Source: Bugulina stolonifera (taxonomy: Eukaryota > Bryozoa > Gymnolaemata > Cheilostomatida > Bugulidae). Taken from it: DNA of 64,000 bases. A model generated the notes under the pieces. It was not told the DNA's origin and did no database searches. It was given only the letters and a program-made list of their open reading frames with translations. Shown here in pieces: positions 57,410 to 64,000 of the stretch (within the stretch, counting starts at the first letter, position 1; the number at the start of each line of letters is the position of its first letter). The position numbers and the translations under genes were made by a program. The DNA is taken from the NCBI GenBank assembly GCA_935421135.1, contig OW285197.1, positions 14,248,583-14,312,582 of the forward strand. Reading direction: 5' to 3'.

Positions 57410-60078
57410 AAGACATTCCATATTAGAATAATGGTAAAATGTTTCTAAAATTCCACTGTTTATTGGAGGGACACCATCAACACTTTTGTGGAAATGCAAT
57501 GAAAGTAAGTTGACAATACATTGTGATTGTGGATATGGATATTTCTACTGACTCTCATAAATAAATAAAGTCTATGAGCTGTCATACTAGTCATGCATCC
57601 TTATGTTTGCTGAACAATCACGTCCTGTTGGGTGCTTAGTGCTGGAAATCTGTGGTGCCGGTGACAGTTCTGTTAGCATCTCCTCTCCGTTGCACTCTAC
57701 TGACCTGTGGAGGAATATGTAAGACATTATCTGTATCATACTATTGTGTTATATAAGATACAGCTGATGGATATTTATAGTAGAATATGTATGATGCTTC
57801 AGACTCTCAACCATAAGTATGAAAATATTCAGAGTACTGCATACCAAATGACTGGTCTCAATTATGTTAATCATGTCTACACAACTAGTATAATACCATG
57901 TTTAAATCTATTTAATTGTTTGGGTGTTAGACGTACCCAAACTGTAACTGTGACCATCTCCTGTAGCCTATCAAATTTCTTAGGCAGAGAGTAGATATTG
58001 TTGACTGATACACCAACCTCTTCTATAGCAGGTAACTGTAACATCACCACCTAAATAATACAAATTAGAATAACTCAGTGGCAAAAGTAGAGAAGTTGTC
58101 CACTCCTTTTCAGAGAGAAGACAACTTTATGATAACCTACTGGTAGCACTGCTAGCTACATACATGTACATGTAGATAATATTAATATAGCTAGAGCCCT
58201 GATTTCATAGGAAGACTAAGGTACATGCATTTACTCTACAGTACAGTCTCATCCATTAAATGTATAAGGTAGTGCTACCTCATCATGGTAACCCAACACA
58301 AACTGTTTGTATCTGTGGCAGACACTGCCAAGCAGACAAATACTCAAGTCAAGATTGAAGTAAGAGTATACATTCCCAATTGATAACAAGTCACTTAGAG
58401 TCAAGTCAGAGTAAGAGTAAATAAAAAAAACAATTCTAAAAAGTAAAGTAAGAGTCAAACAGTTAGTGCCAAAATGCTAGATTCAGAGAAGAGTTAAAAG
58501 TACAGAGTAAGTTAAGAGAGACAACAACAGTAGTATTTAGTACTGTCAGGTACAGTGTAGTGGTGAAGAACAAACGGCAAAGGTTATTTCAAATATGTAG
58601 GTATGATTAGCTAAGAGCCCTTCAGCTTTTCTATGTTTGACAAGAATTATTACATAATTACACCAAACCAACATAATTTTCATTGAAAGCTGAAAGATTA
58701 GAGTAAAGTAATAGTCAAGCTACATGCTTTGTAAGTAAGTAGAAGTAAAAGTCAACCCCCAGCTTTCACACAGCTCTAGAGCACAAGTCAATCAAAAGTC
58801 ATGAAAATATGTTGCCCTGAGTTGAGGATGACAAGTGCCATGTCTGATCTGTGGTAACCAAATGTCTGCAACTGATTTTTGTATAGAAAACCAATTACTA
58901 AACAGCAAGTAAAATACATTGCACTAAGTGTAGTTGTGTCCATACCTGAGATTGATGTAGTGTTCTCTGGATTAAGTTCACCTGCTTCAACCCATTTTTC
59001 CAACTTTTGTTACATCACATTGCGTGTTTTTGTTGGAGCCTACATGAAATGTGGTGGCAGGTATATAAATTAACAGTTTAAAATGACATATGTACACAAT
59101 ATATGTACACAATATGTACACAAATCATTTCCCTTGATGAAGTAAGAGATACATACTATCTTCCATTTTGTTTGCAAACAACTGAATGCACCTCAAATCA
59201 ATAAAAGCTGGAAAAGCTATAGACAGCTAGCTACATGCACATGCCCTATTCATAAAGAAGGCACGGTAGTATAGCTAATTATTTATTGCCTGGGAGCTGT
59301 CTGCACTATGGAGCCAGAAACTCATGGTGCAGACAACTTCTGCTGGTTGTAGATAATTTTTGGAGGTTTTGGCCAAAAATCCACAAGTGTGCTGATTGGA
59401 TCATTACAAGATTATATTGGCTCCAGGCACTGAACTGAATTTTTACAGCAGCTAACATGAAAAAGTTTGCAAACACTAAAGGTGATGCAAAAGCTGTGAG
59501 GTGGGGATAGACAAAAGGAGAGGGTAATTCACAAAAGGGATACAAAAATAACAGTCATAAAATACAAAAATAAATTTTACGGTACACACATGTGTATAGA
59601 TAAAAATATAAAATATGAACAGTCATCATCATCACTACAAGCAATCACTGGACACCACTGATTGTACCATTATAATAGATTTACCCCAAATACAATTAAG
59701 ATTCAAACTTGCATGGATATATATGCTCATTTTGTTCACCTACTAGAGTAGTAATATCATACTTGCTATCAGGAAGTGTGGAAAAACAAATGAAGCAATC
59801 TTCTGGAACTTGAAATGTTGTGAACAGTACGGCGCTCCATGCCTCATATTTCTCTTTTTCAGAAAGCGTTTGTCTAACAGGGTGCATGTGTGACTCCACA
59901 GATAGATTTTGCTAGGAACCACTGCATATTCAACGCTGTTGGCTGTCCTACTACGTTTCCCAATCATACCACAACAGAATGATAGAAATATCAGCTAAAA
60001 TGATAAGCGTATTTAGAATTACACCATTGCATAACTACCATATCACATACAACGTATATAATATGTGTACTGCTTGTT
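57410..60078. repeat. Segmental duplication, copy B
   Basis: Direct-orientation partner of 46050-49570. It lacks the 66-bp array, retains the uninverted sequence at about 58270-58345, and has its own extra bases at 57478-57560 and 58611-58640. Confidence 0.85.
57587..59880 (-). pseudogene. Copy B of the unrecognised minus-strand gene, probably frameshifted
   Basis: Exon-like blocks match copy A: about 59718-59880, 58946-59003 (identical to copy A), 57937-58050 and 57587-57699. Relative to A, the third block is two bases longer before its donor, and the first block is one base shorter near CCTAGCAAAATC. Both shift the frame, and the terminal exon ends with a different tail (RMHD then TAG). 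It may be a pseudogene, or copy A may be the altered one; the missing exon prevents a firm call. Confidence 0.35.
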
Positions 60079-60079
60079 C

Positions 60080-61890
60080 ACAAATTCAAATGTGATCAGA
60101 CATAATTCAACACCATGTCAAACTGCGGCCCTGAAAACAACGCTCAACAATATAACTATCATCCAACGTGCCAATCTCTCTAATGATTTTCACCCATCAG
60201 AAGATAGTCTTAAGAAAACAGCAAAGTCTGGCACTGGGTACAGCTTGTTTCTTCAAATGTGGTAACATTTTGATGTTTGACTGTGGCTAACACACTGCCC
60301 TACACATCACATGTGCTGCAATCACCCAATAAAACTCTAGGGCCGATCTACAACTGCTAGATAGCGATAGATACATCTAGATTAATACCTTATACAACTG
60401 ACCAGCAGGTCCAACGTGCTCCTATGATGTATATTATTGTGCATGCATAGGACTGGCTCCTGCTTCCAAGTCCAAGCTTGTATAACTCGTTATGACCTAA
60501 CACTGGTTACTCTGGGCACTGAATTCCACAGGCAGGAAGACTCCTAGGTAGCACTTTAGGTTTCTATCAAGAATGCAAAGCATGTATGAAGATAGAGATA
60601 ACTGTATTGTAATCAAAGTGGCAGCTGAAAAAACAGAAAATATGGCACCTTTTATATAAAACTGGCTCCAACTAGAGTATAGGCTCTGAGGGACTGATGG
60701 ACCATCGCTACCCAAATAATTATTCTACAAAATAATGTACCATCGACGACGACTAGATCGGCCCTTACATGTCATGTGGAGGACTGCGATCTAACTAAAT
60801 AAATACTCTTGATTGATTAATAAATATATGCTATCAGCTCACAATAGATAGCAGTCAACTCCAATCAGTAACGAACTCAACTAAATATGGCTCAACAAGA
60901 AATACACTAAAACTAAACTTATACAACTAAAACATGGTTGAGAGATGTAGGGCCTACAGTATAGAGGTGAGCACAGCTTGATGCTTTTTGGCCTGAGCCA
61001 GGGTTCTTCGGCAAAATCTCAGATAGAGAAGTTGGCTTCTCCATTAGATATGGTGTGTGGTGTCACCCCACCACAAATAAAGATCTAAGGCTACATGGAA
61101 CTATACAATTGCAGTTGGTTAAATAATGCGAAAGCGATATAGAGATTGTATTTAGCCTACAGTTCATCACAATATGTAGGCCCACAATTTGTTTGATCCA
61201 CTTTCTACAAATTAGCAAGAAACTTTGTGGTAATATATTACAACTATAATAGATATATGCTTAAAAGATATATGGATTTTTGTACCACCTGTAAATTCAT
61301 CATAAGCAGACAAATTATCTACCAATGCATGGGAGGACCTAAGCTTTTTTTACAACTAAACAAACTGAAATTGAATTTTATATAATTGCATTAGGCTACA
61401 TTGATGACACAATTTTATTAGATGTCATTACGGTAACAAAGGGAGCTGAGTATATAGGCCTACAGCTGGTCTCTTGTAAGACTACATTTGACTAACTTGC
61501 TAAACTACTAATTCTAAAGAAGCTTCATCTTATATAATAACAAGTCACTATAAAAGTACCATAACTACTAAATCTTGATTTTCATTTACTGCCAAATTTA
61601 CAAGCATGCTGATGCTAGCAGCTAGTAATTAATTATATTGTATTAATAATGATACAATTATATTAATATTTTTCATAACCATAAGATAATGATTATCATA
61701 ATCAGCTCCGAGGCTTTGTGAGTGCCTCAAACATTTCATAATCATTTTTGCCCATTTATGCAACTCGCTCTTATTCCCCCAGGGTGACAGAACAGTGGGT
61801 GGCGACAGGCAAATCTTTGCTCTGGGATCTAGCAGACCTATTTTGCCTGGTTGGTTAAAAACAGTCCTCTATCTCTATGCCATTAGATTA
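60080..61890. other. Non-coding stretch
   Basis: AT-rich, no recognised gene or strong repeat. Confidence 0.4.
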
Positions 61891-61892
61891 TT

Positions 61893-62680
61893 CAGATCAT
61901 AAAAAGATGGACACTCGGATTGTGCTAAATCAGAATGGAACACGGATCTAGTTAAGAGTTTGAAATAAAAAGAATAATTAAAACTACAAGAGTGTAATAG
62001 AAGAAAAGATATTTATTTAATTGCAGCAAATTAAAAGAATAATTATTATTATTTACAATAGTCAATAGAATTTATTATTTAAATTAAAATTTTATAAAAT
62101 AATTGTATTGTTACAATTACAGGAGATTTGTCTAATAGAAAGAATGAGATTATTATATTCAAATATTGAAATAATAAAAAAAACTAAAACTACAAGAGTG
62201 TATTAGAACAGATGATATTTAAATAATAAAAGAATAACAAAAACTGCAGCACACTATTAGTAATCATGACTCCATGAGGCAATCAACTGGCACGAGTATG
62301 CGAATGTTCAATCAACGACGAGTGAGTAACAAGAAAACTACAAGCAATGAATTTTTCGGACCTTGACCGTAACCAAAAATTCTATTTCCACCCTAGTCGA
62401 AGTTCTCAAAGTCGAAGTTGTCTTCCGCCATGCTATATTGTCACCAAGACGTCCGCTCTGGGAGCACCAAGAGGTCCGCTCTGAGGGCACAACGACAACC
62501 GCTTTGAGAGCACCAAGACGTCCGCTTTAAAAGCACCAAGACGTCCGCTTTATGGACACTAAGACATCCACCTACCCATCAAAGACGTGGCTCCAACAGA
62601 TAATATATTGAAGAGTTGTCCACTCTTGCACACTGGCTAGAGGGGCACACAACTCCTGACTAGACTAGATTGACTGATCT
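61893..62680. repeat. Second duplication, right copy, with 23-bp array
   Basis: Partner of 56560-57010, expanded by AT-rich sequence at about 61980-62330. The array at 62447-62575 has about six units of the type ACCAAGACGTCCGCTTTGAG AGC, diverged from the left copy. Confidence 0.65.
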
Positions 62681-62800
62681 AGACAGCTTAGTATGCTTGC
62701 CACATAGTGTCCAGATTTTATTAGGACACCCCCCCTGGTTTTGGTGTCTGCCCCTATACAAATTTTTCAGCTGTCCTGAGTTTTCATGTACAGGAGAACA

Positions 62801-63911
62801 GGGGTTTGGGCTTTGGGGTTTGGGGTTTGGGGTTTGGGGTTTGGGGTTTGGGGTTTGGGGTTTGGGGTTTGGGGTTTGGGGTTTGGGGTTTGGGGTTTGG
62901 GGTTTGGGGTTTGGGGTTTGGGGTTTGGGGTTTGGGGTTTGGGGTTTGGGGTTTGGGGTTTGGGGTTTGGGGTTTGGGGTTTGGGGTTTGGGGTTTGGGG
63001 TTTGGGGTTTGGGGTTTGGGGTTTGGGGTTTGGGGTTTGGGGTTTGGGGTTTGGGGTTTGGGGTTTGGGGTTTGGGGTTTGGGGTTTGGGGTTTGGGGTT
63101 TGGGTTTGGGGTTTGGGGTTTGGGGTTTGGGGTTTGGGGTTTGGGGTTTGGGGTTTGGGGTTTGGGGTTTGGGGTTTGGGGTTTGGGGTTTGGGGTTTGG
63201 GGTTTGGGGTTTGGGGTTTGGGGTTTGGGGTTTGGGGTTTGGGGTTTGGGGTTTGGGGTTTGGGGTTTGGGGGTTTGGGGTTTGGGGTTTGGGGTTTGGG
63301 GTTTGGGGTTTGGGGTTTGGGGTTTGGGGTTTGGGGTTTGGGGTTTGGGGTTTGGGGTTTGGGGTTGGGGTTTGGGGTTTGGGGTTTGGGGTTTGGGGTT
63401 TGGGGTTTGGGGTTTGGGGTTTGGGGTTTGGGGTTTGGGGTTTGGGGTTTGGGGTTTGGGGTTTGGGGTTTGGGGTTGGGGGGGGTGGGGTTGGGGTTTG
63501 GGGTTTGGGGTTGGGGGTTTTGGGGGTTGGGGGTTGGGGTTTGGGGTTTGGGGTTTGGGGTTTGGGGTTGGGGTTTGGGGTTTGGGGTTTGGGGTTTGGG
63601 GTTGGGGGTTTGGGGTTGGGGGTTTGGGGTTGGGGTTGGGGTGGGGTTGGGGTTGGGGTTTGGGGTTTGGGGTTGGGGTTTGGGGTTTGGGGTTGGGGGT
63701 TTGGGGTTTGGGGTTGGGGTTTGGGGTTGGGGGGTGGGGTTGGGGGTTGGGGTTTGGGGTGGGGGGTTGGGGTGGGGTTGGGGTTTGGGGGTGGGGGGGG
63801 GGGGGGGGGGGGGGGTGGGGGTTGGGGTGGGGGGGGGGGGGGTGGGGGGGGGGGGGGGGGGGGGTGGGGTGGGGGGGGGGGGGGTGGGGGGGGGGGTGGG
63901 GGGGGGGGGGT

Positions 63912-63959
<48 letters not shown>

Positions 63960-64000
63960 GGGGGGGGGGTGGGGGGGGGGGGTGGGGTGGGGGGGGGGGG
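62801..64000. repeat. (TTTGGGG)n array decaying to poly-G; telomere-like orientation
   Basis: From 62801 to about 63475 the sequence is an almost perfect 7-bp TTTGGGG repeat (about 95 units, with rare TTGGGG or five-G units). From 63475 the T runs shorten (TTGGGG, TGGGG) and from about 63790 it is nearly pure G. The G-rich strand runs 5' to 3' toward the window end, the polarity of a chromosome end. Animals normally use TTAGGG, so it is either a variant telomere, a G-rich satellite, or a sequencing/assembly artefact, and the poly-G end favours some artefact at least at the margin. Confidence 0.85.

Overview
This is animal nuclear DNA: AT-rich, with spliced genes, tRNA-derived SINEs, LINE, Ty3/gypsy and hAT debris, and a very heavy load of tandem repeats. 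The best-supported gene is POFUT1, the protein O-fucosyltransferase that modifies EGF repeats of Notch-type proteins, which points to a metazoan. The style (short phase-consistent introns, dense minisatellites) suits a marine invertebrate such as a sponge, but I cannot name the species from sequence alone.

Layout. 1-164: N-terminus of a minus-strand gene running off the left edge. 305-1032: a huge inverted repeat of CATCGGG-type units between two outward-facing TATA promoters. 1356-1990: a GC-rich island with a GGN run and three CCAAT boxes. 2241-10370 (minus): complete POFUT1, eight coding exons, 377 residues, ending in KDEL; six of its seven introns hold a tandem array. 10.4-22.6 kb: gene-poor, holding a hAT-type MITE with intact target duplication, a dead Ty3/gypsy integrase with PPT and putative LTR, two LINE fragments and two SINEs. 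22623-28224 (plus): a five-exon gene for a 933-residue protein with an SGNH-hydrolase-like N-terminus that seems to lack its catalytic Ser and His, then a long charged coiled coil and an acidic tail. 28-34 kb: small mobile elements including a solo LTR. 34.66-40.82 kb: a 6-kb array of a 28-bp unit. 40964-41414 (plus): a two-exon gene for a 55-residue secreted four-cysteine peptide. 43083-44169 (plus): the 3' three exons of an unrecognised gene. 45.2-46.0 kb: tandem SINE heads. 46.05-49.57 kb and 57.41-60.08 kb: direct segmental duplication carrying an unrecognised minus-strand gene, with an array expansion, a micro-inversion and a gene-conversion-like tract distinguishing the copies. A second, weaker duplication pairs 56.5-57.0 kb with 61.9-62.7 kb. 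62801-64000: a (TTTGGGG)n array with its G-rich strand running toward the right end and decaying into poly-G, telomere-like in orientation.

The most striking pattern is that minisatellites sit in introns and several start at, or contain, a copy of the real splice site of the neighbouring exon. This is seen in POFUT1, the SGNH-like gene and the 43-kb gene. All gene models were built by eye from splice sites, reading-frame phase and remembered family motifs; no search was run.
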